From Pegea sp. RAD2-039 (taxonomy: Eukaryota > Chordata > Thaliacea > Salpida > Salpidae), in assembly GCA_034620365.1 (NCBI GenBank), contig JAQGEQ010000270.1, positions 682,001 through 746,000 on the forward strand: a stretch of 64,000 bases of DNA, given 5' to 3'. Under the pieces are notes generated by a model. It had not been told where the DNA came from. It did no database searches and worked only from the letters and a program-made list of their open reading frames with translations. The translations under genes were made by a program, and so were the position numbers. Below, piece after piece: positions 1-12,100 of the stretch. Each line of letters opens with the position of its first letter. Position 1 is the stretch's first letter.

Positions 1-3000
1 GAGCTTCCACCAATCAATTTAGTGTAAAATTTGCAAAATTTAAACAACTCAAAGCAAGGAGTGAATATCCCGCAATTAATAGCAAGCATCAGAAGGGCAC
101 ATGTTTGATAAGTTGTATCATTCACGCCTCCATCAATCGTTGACATCCCAATAAAAAACAAGAAAGTTAAAGGAACCCAAGTTGCGATTTCAATACAAGC
201 AAACCATACGGTAGTAATTGCTAACGATGCTTGCTCTTGTGGTCTTCTTCTGATCACCATAATCCCAAGAATGAGAGAAGCAGCTCCAAGTAAACACAAA
301 CAGAGTAAAATAAATACTGAAAATGTAACTGAGTTGCAATAATTTACAACCGACTTATGAGTAGTAGCTAAAAACAAGGGAAGACAAGATGGACTATGTG
401 AAAAATATCCAAAGGTTCCTTTGATCTCTACATTGTAATGAGGTGCAAACTTCTGAATACTCCGTACAAACCCTTCCCAAGTAAACACCCAATCATATGG
501 ATCTGAGATGCAAGAAAGATACTTTCTAGCCACTGAAGGATCAACTATATTGCCGTGTTCAAGAAATGGCTCTCCATCCACATTCAGCCAGGCGTAGCAA
601 CTTTCTTTGTCAGGTATTAAAAATGCAATTAAAACCAGAGGTATCCAAATAATACCAACAAGTAAAAGAGTGGGTATAAGATGATTTTCTCTGTGTGTGT
701 CAGTTTGTCGGGTTTGTTCTGAAGGAAGTTTTGAAAGAAAGAGATATAAAGACATAATCAAAGAAGCAAAAACTCCGACTGGAATCGCTGTCATGACTAA
801 AGTACCGATATAGTAGCAAGTTTTCCCACTTCTCCATGGGAGGTCAGTTGAGCAGTACTGGTTGTAGGTGCCACCAATTGAAATTTGAATTAGATAGATA
901 GAGATGAAAAGTTTAGATAAAATGAAAGAAAGTGAGAATCCTGCTAAGTATAATACTTTTAAAGCAATCAGTCTTGTTCCTCCATTATCCAAAGATGCAA
1001 GTTTAAATGCTTTGTAGATACAAACAAAAATCGCAAGAAGGTTTCCGACCAACCCAAAGATACCGACAACAGCCACAAATTTCTGTGAGAAAATTTCCAA
1101 ATAAATATTTTGAATTAAAAAATGAAGACTCTTAGATTCTACCTTCAAAGAGATATTCTCAATTATATGATTGATTCCAGATACACCTTTGCTTCTCATC
1201 AATTTATTTTCTGTCGATTCCTCTGAGTAGTAGAACCTAGGACATTCATCTCTTCCATTTTCACAATCAATCTGGCCATCCCAAAAACTTCGCTTTGAGA
1301 CGTTACAGTTGGACAAGCCTGTAACATTTTTCAAACTCCCGAAAGTGCAATGTTGAATCGTCCGAAACCTTTGAGATGCAGCTACTGAAGATAATATGTG
1401 GATAAAACATTGAGATTAGAAAATAAATTAAAATATCTTTGAATTATTTAATTAATAAAAATATTCCAACTTTTTTCACTTACTTTTTTCAAGAGTTTTG
1501 TTAGGAGTTAAACAGCCAATTATATCAGTATTATTAACACACTTGGCAGTTTTAGTGCACGGAATGACAGTTGAGTTTTTACCGTACAACCCCTGAAACG
1601 TTTAATGATTTTATTTAAAGTTCATCCAAGTTTTTATCTTAAAGCTACTAACATGTAAGAACAAATTTAAAACTTTTCAAAAAATTTTTATTAATTAAAG
1701 TTCCATATTTTGGATTTAGTACAATCATACATGTTTCATAAGAAGAGTAAAAATAATTTATTAAAACTACAAAGTATAAAAAATGAAAAAGGCTCACTTT
1801 ATAAAGGCAGCTATAGCCTAGACCATTTTGCTTTAAGTCACAGAAAGAAGTACTTTTGGGTTTAAGTTCACACTCATCTAAGCATTCGTCTTCACCGAAA
1901 AAGCATTCTGGATTTCCATCACATTTGATTGCATTTATACTTTTCAAGCCATCTTCACTTGCTGATAAGCAGCTGACAACTTCAGGGGTAATGATCACCT
2001 TAATCAAGTTATTCATTTGAAAAAGTAATATGAACATTTTTTTAGACTTCTTTCAGCAGTTCTTAGTTCTGTGTTTTACACAAATTCTACAGGAAGAACT
2101 GATCAATAGCTTTAGTAGGACGAATTAGGTATCAAATTTCGAACCAAATATAAGAAGGAAAATAAAATTATTAGTCATATCAGTTCTAAAAATATATCAC
2201 GTTAAACTAATTTATCTATATGTCAAACTTCTTTCAAAATAAATAAAAATTTGTCGGAGATTTTAGTCAAAACATGAAATTGAAAAAAAAACCTGCTTAG
2301 TGAGAGCACACAGGGTTTTTACATCGTCTAACTCTCTCCATTGAGGGTTGCTTTCAGCACAAATTTCACTTGGTAAGAAGCACTTATGATTTTTACAATC
2401 TGTGCTGTTATTGATGATGTTGATCTTAACTTCACCGTTATCACAATCACAGCATCCATCACAAACTCTACCACTATTACAATGACATTCTGCAAATTGT
2501 CCTTTGCGGCCAATTTCTTTGCAACTTGCTACAAGCTTTTTATTAATTTGTGAGCAGAAGCATTCGTCGGAAAAATCAGGACAGTCTAAGACACCATCAC
2601 AAGTCTGAAAAACAAAGTTAAACACTTAATTTTTTTTATCAAGTTACTAATCACAAAAAGAATATCCGGTTTTAGGGTAGTTTACTGTAATTAGATCTTC
2701 GAATCTAGCCCACGCCATCTTAAAGCTTCCTTCTTTTAGAATCATGATTCTATTGAGGTTGTTGGTTTTGAATAATTTCAAGTAAGTAGCTAGCATCTAA
2801 CTAATTTTGCAATCATTGACAACTATTACATCTTGTCTTAATCTTTTTTGATAAAGTAATAATCCTTATAACACAACCAAGTTATGATTAAAGTTGTTGA
2901 AAGTGGTAGAGTAGCTTGTGACACTTCGACATTATCAAATTTTAGTTTATAATTTCTCAAAATACTTAATAAAAGCATACAATCAATAAAAATATTTAAT

Positions 3001-6000
3001 TAATTGAGTTATTTCAGCTCAGTGGTTAATCTACAATATCCGTTTTTTCAATTTCAGGTTTACATGTAAAACCACTAAACCCTTGCAAACAACAAAAGAT
3101 AAATGATCAACCTATCACCATATCACTTTAAACTTTTCAAATTCTGTGAAAAATAATTTGAACAACTTTTACTGGTTCCTTAGAAATGTTTCAAATATTT
3201 ATTTTTAGGAATATTTAGAAACATTTTTGGGCAACTTATTTTTCAATTCAACAAAACTTTGAACTTTTAGGTTGGTTCTTCATTTGTAGTTATTTTTGAG
3301 GTAACAACCGTTTCAACCACGTGATTTGCTCCATTATATTAGCGTGCAAAGTGAATTTATCATTACTATTAAAGCGTCAGTATCTAGAAGTATGTCATAA
3401 CTTATTGTTAGTGTTTCAATATAAGAAAAATTGAATGAATAGTTTTCGATGACGAAAAATCCAAATATAAATCTTTAAATTTTTGAATATGTTTGTGATA
3501 CAAAGTCACGTGACAGTTAGAATTTGGAATTATCCGAGAGAAATAAACTAAACATAAATAAGTCATATTTTAAACATATTTTAAGAAATAACTATATTTA
3601 GTAAATTACAAATTAAGTTTATGTTTTGTAAAAAAAAACTTCTTAATCTCATCTTTGAGACCAAATAGATGAAAGTTGATAAGAAACGGCGACATATGAA
3701 CGAAAAGAAAGAAATATTTAAGTCTAGAAAAGTTGAACTTGATAAGTGACTGACTTGATGTTTGAAGATTAAAACTTGTTCTTTGCTCATGCATTTAAAC
3801 ATTTGGTCAAGTTCGATGTCATCAAAACTTCGAGTTCTGTCAAACGAAAATAATTTAGAAGATTGAAAATATTTTCAATCATTAAAAGGTCGTTTCGAAA
3901 ATCAATTTTAATTTCGAAAAGATCGAGAAATATCAAAAGAAGTTTATAATTTCAACCTGACATCACTAGAGGTAGGAATGATCAAAATAAATCAGATCAG
4001 AATTCGAATCTTTACTTACGGATCATTAAGAGAGTGAGGAGGGATCGATATGTCTCGGGAAAGTGCATCTTCTTCATTTTCACAAATCACTTCTGTGTCT
4101 TGAATAAGATCAAGAGGAAGAACACAGACTTGATGTTGAGACTTGACTCTGCATTTCGGTCCGAATCCAATCAACTGGTGGTCACGTGATGTCTTACAAT
4201 TTGCTTTTATATTACAAAAAGAATCTTTTCTGATACAATACGGATCATTTATATCATGATTCTTATGAGGCTCTGTGAAAATAAAGTTTTTATATCAATC
4301 ATCTGAACCTTTGAACTATTATAAACCTTCTCTTTCCGTAAACCACAAAAACAGTTTTTAATAGCTCCAACTAATGAAATTATCTTTCGTAATGATTTAT
4401 TTTTTTTATATTTGATTAAAAAAACTCTAATGGTCAAGATCTCAGTTTTTACTTTTGTCATCTGTGTCAAACCCTCGATTTTATTACGTCATTTGACATT
4501 TGATTTAGTTTCAGTAAAAAAATTAGGAAATTTCCTTATTAACTTTAGGAGAAAACACTTTGATGTAAGCTCTCTTAAAAGAGTTGTAGAGGTTGCTTGA
4601 GTTTTGATCAAAACACTTTTAAATAAAAATGAAAATCATCCAAACCTCCCGTATAACAGGCTAGAAACTTGTTTCTATTTTGGTTGCATTTCATCTCATC
4701 ACTACAATCAAAGCAATCACGGATTCCATCACAAACTTTCTCGGGGCCGAGAACCAACTTTCTATCATCACATATATGCGCATTTGCTTCGTCTAGAAAT
4801 AGAAATTAGAAAATGAAATATTCTGTAAAGGTCATTCACCTCATTCATCAACGAATTTATTCTAATTTCAACTTTTTAAAATCATAAATTGCTTTCTAGG
4901 GTTCAACCAACATTATAAAATGCAACAACAAACCAATTAAAAAGATTACGAGTTAAACCAATTATTTATTATTCAAAATAAGTCATAAAAACCATGCAAA
5001 TACAAACTGACAGCTTTGTGTATGAATTACATATCAGTTTGACAAATTTTGTAATTCAAAACAAAGTTTGAAACTGGCCAATTTAGCTTTATAAGGCTCA
5101 TAACATTAAACTTATCTATGGATATTTTAAAGCAAGTTAAAAAAGATTAAACTTACCGGCACGATAACTTATAAATAGTTTTATTTTAATTTAACAAATA
5201 TAAAGTTTAGATATACGATTATTTTTATTGTTTGATTCAAAGCGTAATTTACGCTATTATTTTTTAAATTAAAACAAGCAACAAACTAATAGTTTCTGTT
5301 GCTGTAAAATGACAAATTCCACAAAAAAATAATCACAAAACACTTTCATAAGATGTTTAAACTAGAAAATAAACACTCAGTTCAATCAAAAACCAAAAAT
5401 GAAACACCCTTCAATCATTTTACTTTGGTTTGTCGATGAAGATGGCTGCGACGTCACTACAGTAGAACTGAAACCTGATCCTAATCAAAACATATAAGAG
5501 AAAATTTAAGAATTCTTCAGACAACAAACAGAAAATCAAGACATGGAACGTAATAAAGTTGAGCAAATAATTTCAACAAGTTTTTAAGAATGAATCAGAT
5601 GAGTTTATTACTCATAAACCATGGTCTTGCATGGAAGAGCTTCTTTTTGTTATTGTACTTTGTTTTAAATCAGTTCAAAGAAATGTTTGTTTCATCTTTT
5701 ACCAATAACCTCTTCTTTTCCATGTGTCACAACTTCATATATAAGTGACGTCTATAAACTATTTCCGTTTCAAAATCTTACTTTTTATCATGTAAACAGA
5801 CAAGGATTCAAAATTAATGATAAGCAATAAGTAGTTAAAAAAAATTATAAAAAAAAATTATTTAAACCAATGACAACTTTCAAAAGAAATTGTGGGGTGT
5901 AATATGTATGCTTAGAAGTTTTATCTCTAAGAAAATTATTCACCTTTATTAAACTCTAGGCAGTACTTCACCACCCGATGTGGTTACTTAGGCACAATTA

Positions 6001-6671
6001 CAAAATATTTCTATTTGAAATCCAATTGTTAGTTGCTTTGATAAAAGCTACAATAATTGAATAAACCAAGAAATGTAGTTTCAAAAATAAAATTAAATAC
6101 ATTTTTACAAAAAATTATATTTTTGAAATTAGTATTATGTAATAAATTTACCGAATTCTCCAGTATAGGCCCCATAGTAGTCATCACTACTACCGTCTTC
6201 ATCATCAGGGATAAAGATTCCATAGCCACTTCCATAGCCACTACCATAGCCACTACCATAGCCACTACCATGGTCACTACCGTAGTCACTACCATAGTCA
6301 CTTCCACGGCCACTTCCATCTCTATCTCCATCCTTACTAATGTCCTCGCTTCCGTCCCCGCTCGATTTACCGCTACTTTCATAGTTGTAATGAAATTCTG
6401 CGTAAAAAAGTTTTCAGTAAAAAAATTGTTGAAATTTAAATGTAGAAAATTGTGAAAAAGTAATTTTCTAATGAGCTTTTTGAATAAAATATTACAAAGT
6501 TTGAGTTTTCTAGAATCTGTAACCTTCATCATATTGATTGTAATAATCGTCATAGTCTGAAGCTTGTAGTTGACAGACATAGAAAGCAATCAAAAAAAGA
6601 AAGTAACATTTTTTTTGATGAATGCTTTTTAGCATGATTATCAAAAGCAAAAAATCTGAAATATATTTCAT
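1..6671 (-). CDS. LDLa-repeat rhodopsin-family GPCR (3' end off the left edge)
   Basis: Probable cell-surface seven-helix receptor with an LDL-receptor class A ectodomain, of the GRL101/relaxin-receptor style. Exons (minus strand, phases all compatible): 6671-6524, 6397-6152, 4792-4646, 4272-4020, 3836-3776, 2604-2293, 1998-1798, 1592-1484, 1384 to beyond 1. The first exon gives a signal peptide (ATG at 6671, or in-frame at 6635). A Ser/Gly/Tyr/Asp-rich linker with tandem GSGY units follows. Cysteine-rich modules come next, including CDGIRDCFDCSDE and, across a splice, CMSKEQ-TCDGVLDCPDFSDEC. The last exon has TM1 with the class-A pattern GLVGNLLAIF, a TM3 start W-RSGKTC, and a TM7 with an N-x(4)-P remnant (AINCGIFTP). 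No DRY motif is evident, so signalling is uncertain. The ligand is unknown. The 1998 acceptor has a weak pyrimidine tract and is the least sure junction. Confidence 0.8.
5424..5456 (-). other. Candidate cassette microexon of the LDLa GPCR
   Basis: Inside the 1.36 kb intron between the Gly-Ser-Tyr exon and the first LDLa exon there is a 33-nt stretch flanked by a TAG acceptor and a GTAAAA donor. It is symmetric for phase 1, the phase of the surrounding junctions. It would insert VTSQPSSSTNQ, a Ser/Thr linker fitting the extracellular stalk. Its inclusion in mRNA is inference only. Confidence 0.3.
6160..6360 (-). repeat. Minisatellite coding Gly-Ser-Tyr/Asp repeats
   Basis: A 12-bp unit reading GGT AGT GGC TAT on the minus strand is repeated with drift to GGT AGT GAC TAT. 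It encodes (G-S-G/D-Y/H)n within exon 2 of the GPCR gene. An apparent long plus-strand reading frame over the same bases is its antisense shadow. Confidence 0.8.
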
Positions 6672-9169
6672 TTTAACAAAACCATTTTAATCAAATTACA
6701 AAAAACGTCAAATAAGTTGGAAATCTTTTTGACAAACTGAATAAAATCGAAACTAAATTTTAAGAACTCAAATTGAACAAAGTCTCTGATATTTGACTAT
6801 TAATGCCTTGTGATTTAATTTAATATTTTCTTCAATAAATCACTTCTTTTTAATTGAAGAGGTCGGTTGAACATCTTTTAAATATCTCAAAAAAGAAAAA
6901 AAGGCATACAAAATTCTCTCATATTATACATTAAACTTCAAGACTATTATACTAGTTCATGTAAATCAAAATCTTTAAATAAAAGCAATAAAATCAATTA
7001 ATGTATTAAAATAAAATTCCAAAATAAACTGAAAGTATAGCTCTGGTAGAAATAACTTAAACTTTTTTAATTACAACTTACTTTAAATAAGCAACAAGTT
7101 GTATTTTTGTATATGCTGGCTAATAGGTCTATTAAAAAATAATATTGATAGTATAAACTCTCTTGTCAATATTTTAGCTTATATATCTTCAGTATATATC
7201 AGCTTTTACCAGTGAGAACTTTTTGAACGTTATTCTCTTGGTGGTATGTTTTCATTTATACTGCTATGATGAAAATGCTTGCAAAATAAGTTCGGTAGTA
7301 AGAAAAGTATAGTAAATAGAAAAACCAAAACTAGTAGAACTTTTAGAGGATCTTTGACCAGACACAGTTAGAGTCATTAGTTAAGCCGTCATGTTAATTT
7401 AATAATTCATTTCTACAATGAAGCCTTTTCGGTAAGTTTCGGTGTCTGTTCACACTCAATAACAAAAGTATTTTTAATTGGCACTGATACGTAATTCCCG
7501 CTTTTTTATTGACGTACTAGCTCATGACTTTTATTCACGAAATATTCTCAATTAAGTTTGAGCTTTTGCAATTTCCTCATTTTTTAAAATCTCTTCAAGG
7601 TGGTACAATATCATTTTTTCAAAGGTCTGAATCAAATATTCGTATCTTCTCTTAGCTAGGGATTCATGTAAAGCTTATTAGAAATAAATCTATACATCAA
7701 TTAAAAATAAAACTTCTAGAATTTATACGAAAAGGACGATTTTTGAACACGTGTTTTACTCAAGATTTCTGTCTGTATATTTGGGCCAGTAAACTTGGTT
7801 TGAAAAGCAAAATGTGGAGAAACATTTACTTCAGAAGATTTACTTTTATAGCTGACTTAACTTGAAACCAAGTCTTATATAAAGTTGCTTATTGTAAAAA
7901 ATAGTTTTGAGAAAAGCACAGATGAAGGCAGTAACTATATCAGCTCATAGAATTTGCAATTCTCTAATTGTTAAACTGAAATTTTGGAGGAAGTTAACTT
8001 TTAATCTCTTACATGAGCCACTTCATGCTCATCTCGCCGTCAAAGGTGCGACTTACCACATTATCAAAAGCCCGAATCATCAAACACGAAAAGTTCCTTC
8101 CCCAAGTATAAGTTAATGATGCTACCGCCCTGTGGTTGCTTTGGGAGAAAGTAACAAATTTAGGTAAAAATGTACAATTTGTTGGCCTCAATGTCACTGT
8201 CCTAGACCACTGAGCTGTGTCATCAAGGAACAGGCGAAAGAGTGGAGATAGTTTAGCACGCGCTATTTTCTACATTAATTAATGTCTATTACGGATACAT
8301 GAAAGAATTATGTTGGCCGAAAACACCTCAAGTAGTCATATAGCGATTGGGGTGCAATGTATGATAAAAGTTCCCTTCAAGACTCATCTGTTCTGTTCTA
8401 TAGATTTATCGGAAAACAATTTGTTTAATTTTTTCCCAATGAGTTTTAGAGATTTAATGTTTATATAAATGTAAAATTTACTTTTGATGTTTTAATGATG
8501 TCATTGGGTATTTATATATTTTGGATTTTTAATTGGTTCAATATTAAGATTTTAATTATGGCAAAACTTATACTTATACTGTAATTTTAATAATATTTTA
8601 ATCATTTTTAAGTTTTTTTAATTTACTTGAACTTTATATAAAGTCCAGATCGTGTTTACCACATTGTAATAATCATTCTATTGTTGTGTAATAATATTAA
8701 TTAATAACATCAAGCATTATGACATCATTCAAGTATTAGATAATAGCTTTTTTATTAACTTACTTTATTATAATCGGCAGGTACAATTAGATACATTCAT
8801 TTACGGAATTAATCTAAAACTTTAAAAAAGTTGGCTATTTTAATCAGCTAACAGTAAGTTATAATTAATTAGATTGCTTTTTGATAAAGAAACTTGTAAA
8901 CATCTTTAGAATAAAAAGATACTTTAAGTAAAGCTAAAGTCGTAAAAATATGAAGTAACTGGTTAAAAAAATAACGCTGTTATAATATAAAATAAAATGA
9001 AACAAGGTTGTTACTTGTACTCATGTCTAAACTAACTTAGCAATGAAACTTTTGAAATGATAAATTTTACTTTAGAACAGTTTTTTTAGTATTGAAATCT
9101 AAAGTGTAAGTTTTCTTAAAACATGTAATCGGTTTATAATATACTCTAACATACTAGGTGACAAAAACT
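6672..9169. other. Intergenic interval between divergent genes
   Basis: About 2.5 kb of AT-rich sequence separating the head-to-head GPCR (-) and the disordered multi-exon gene (+). It should hold both promoters, but no TATA or initiator could be fixed. Near 8190-8260 there is a GC-richer patch with a tRNA A-box-like string on the minus strand (GCTCAGTGGTCTAG). No gene is supported. Confidence 0.5.
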
Positions 9170-12100
9170 ATGAGCCATCCGAAAGGCGAAATACCTTCTT
9201 TTAAAAAACGAATTGAATATGGGAAAAAGCAAACACCAAATGGTTTAGTTTGTAAAAATCTTCAAGCAAAAAAGCAAGATCCAAATAAGTCTTCTTTTTT
9301 GACCACCTATAATCCTGAGCTTAAACATTCATTTAAACAACAAGTTAAATGTGGAGAAACAGCAACCAGTGGTCTAATTACTGGCAATCTTCGAAAAAAA
9401 GGGCAAGGAGAAAGCAAGTCTTCTTTTTTTCCTTATCAGCCTAAGCTTAAAAGTCTTGATGTACCAAAAGTCGATAGCGATGAAAGTTTATCTGTTGATG
9501 ACCTACTTGTAAGTGTTTATAGCTGGCTTTTGGTTGAGCATTTTCTTAAATCTGATTTGTCAATGATAGGCAGAGATCGACGGTGCTGAGGATAACGAAA
9601 AAGATGTGAAAACGGGAACTTTACGTGAAAAAACTATTGATGAACTGATGGTACTTTTATGACAAAAATATTAACTTTTGCTAAGACTAAACAGAAAGTT
9701 ATTTCAACTGAATTATTTAGATATTTTAATAATTTCCAAACGAAACTATTTGTTGCCATGAATAGCTAACTTATTAAACTCTTTTAAGGCCCTGTTAGAT
9801 AAATCTGAAGATTTTTTTGAGCAAGTTTTGAATGAAACCGAAGCTGCTAGTGATGATAAGAAAAATGATAAAGCAGATTCATTGGTAATTCGACTTATTT
9901 ATATTTACATGTTTACAAATAAAACTTTTGTAAACATCTACGCATAGTTTTCTATAATTTCGGCTAATTTAAAGGTTGATTTGGACGATCTTGACAAACT
10001 GTTGGAAGAGATAGTGGTCGAAGAACCAACTTTAAAGGAAAAGAATAAACCCTTGACTGAAAAAGATGCTAGAGATCAAAATAGTGAAAATGTTAGTTTG
10101 AATAATTAATTACTAACTTTCATTCAAGCATTACTTTCCCCTTTTTTGTTTATTTCAATCATAATTGTTGATTTACTTTATTCATAGGCAACCTCTACCG
10201 CTGTCAAATCGCTTTCAGATGAAGATATCGCAGAAATGGAAGCTCTTATCTTCGCCGACACAGATTTAGAGGAAAATCCTACCAGTGAACGTGACCAAGC
10301 GAAATTAAAAGTACTTTTCTTACTTTATGATGTTCATTATATTTGCTAAACTACTTTTCCATCAAAACATATTCGTAAATTAATTGTAAGTATCTTGTAA
10401 AGGATAATTTAATCGGTGGTAAAATGCGAGTGATGGATTCAACTGATACTATGAATACTGAAAGACTTTCAAAAAATGATAACACCAAAGAAGATAGCTC
10501 AAATGATACAGAAGATGAAGCTCTTGTAAGTTTGAAAAATTGAAATGTTATTGATCTAAATAATATCAAAAAACTTTCATTGAAATTTAGTTGAAATAAA
10601 CAAAACCAATGAGTAGTAACTAAATAATCTAAAAATAAATTGTTTGAAGGAGGAGATATTAAGACGACCTGTGAAGAATGCTTGGGGAGTAGAAACCATA
10701 AAAAAGCCTCGACCAAAAGTAAATTTATTATAGAATTATCAGAGAAATAAACATTTATTCGTTTGTATAATTGCAAGTCAATGAATTATTTATTTATCTT
10801 AAAGAGACGTTTGCCTGTTGATAAAAGATTGAGAAGAGACAGTGAAGAAGGTATTGATGAAAGTGTGTTCGAAGACCTTCATCAAACATTGATGGGAAAT
10901 ATCGATGCGAGTTTTAGCATTGGAAGTTTTGCTTCTGGTATTTCTTCTGATGAAGAATCATTAAATGAATATCCTCAAGAAAACCATGATGTGATTTTTA
11001 CATTTTATGATTTTTCTTATTTTATTTTAAGATAGCTAAAAACTAATTACAATCTTTTTTAAGATCTTGTTCACTGACATTCAAACATATCCGGAAATTA
11101 AAACTAAAATTACTAAAATTTGGTCAAGTAATCCAAACGTTAAACAAGTTTCCATCTGCGAGAAATTGAATGTAAGTTTTAAACATTTTTATTCGATTAA
11201 AATATTTAAAAATGAAATTTTCAAAGAACGATCAGCTTCGAGACATAGAGAGAAGCCGTGTGAATAGTATTAGATATCCAGTTGATGAGAAACCAAGCAT
11301 TGAAGAACCTCGTAGAATCAGAACTGCATGGGGCGAGAGACCCCAATCTTTGGAACGTCCTAAGCGAAAAGTACGATTTATTATCTAGGAGAGATCAATA
11401 TTAAGATAATTATTTATTATTTATTTAAATTTAGAAAACCATTGAAGAGATAAAGGAAAGCATTAAAGCTGGAAAGACATTTGAGATTACCTACTTCCCG
11501 AAACTGGAACCAGTTGTTGATGAGATTTACCCGACGGTAATTGATAAATCTGTTGTTTGAAATATCTTGAATATTTGGTTCTTAAATACATAAAATATTT
11601 ACCTAAAACTTGAAGCACTTTACTTACTATAAAATTATCATTAAGTCTTATTTATAAATAGAAATTTTCAAAGATTGTATTTAAAAATTGTATATTCTTT
11701 TCCAGGCTCCATTTGAGCATGGAAGTCACGATGTATCTAATTTGAATACAAGAGATTTATACCCTCAAGCACCAATTGTGAGTCACAAATTGTTACTTGA
11801 TCGAAGTTCTACTTTTTGAAGTTTCTCTAAATTACTTCAGTAGTTATAATAATCTTCTAAAAAAATTATAAAAGTTATTGAATCAACTTTCTTAACACTT
11901 TTAACATTTTTTCGTAGAAATTTTATTACTCGAGCACTATCGACACCAATTTGACTTTTCCTCTACCAGAAAGTCCAATAGAATCTCCAAATTTTCTGGA
12001 AGTTGATTTAGAAGAGCAGCCAGCTTCTTCAACTTTCTACACTCCTTCAGCGTTGACCAAAAGCAACCTTGAAGTAATTAGAATAAAAATAAAAAGTCTT

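Noticed and set aside
6057-6455. 132-codon plus-strand frame rich in Ile-Ala-Thr repeats
   Set aside because: Antisense of the Gly-Ser-Tyr repeat exon of the minus-strand GPCR, which has splice borders, phase match and a signal peptide.
7907-8197. Short overlapping frames on both strands
   Set aside because: No splice context, homology or coding character.
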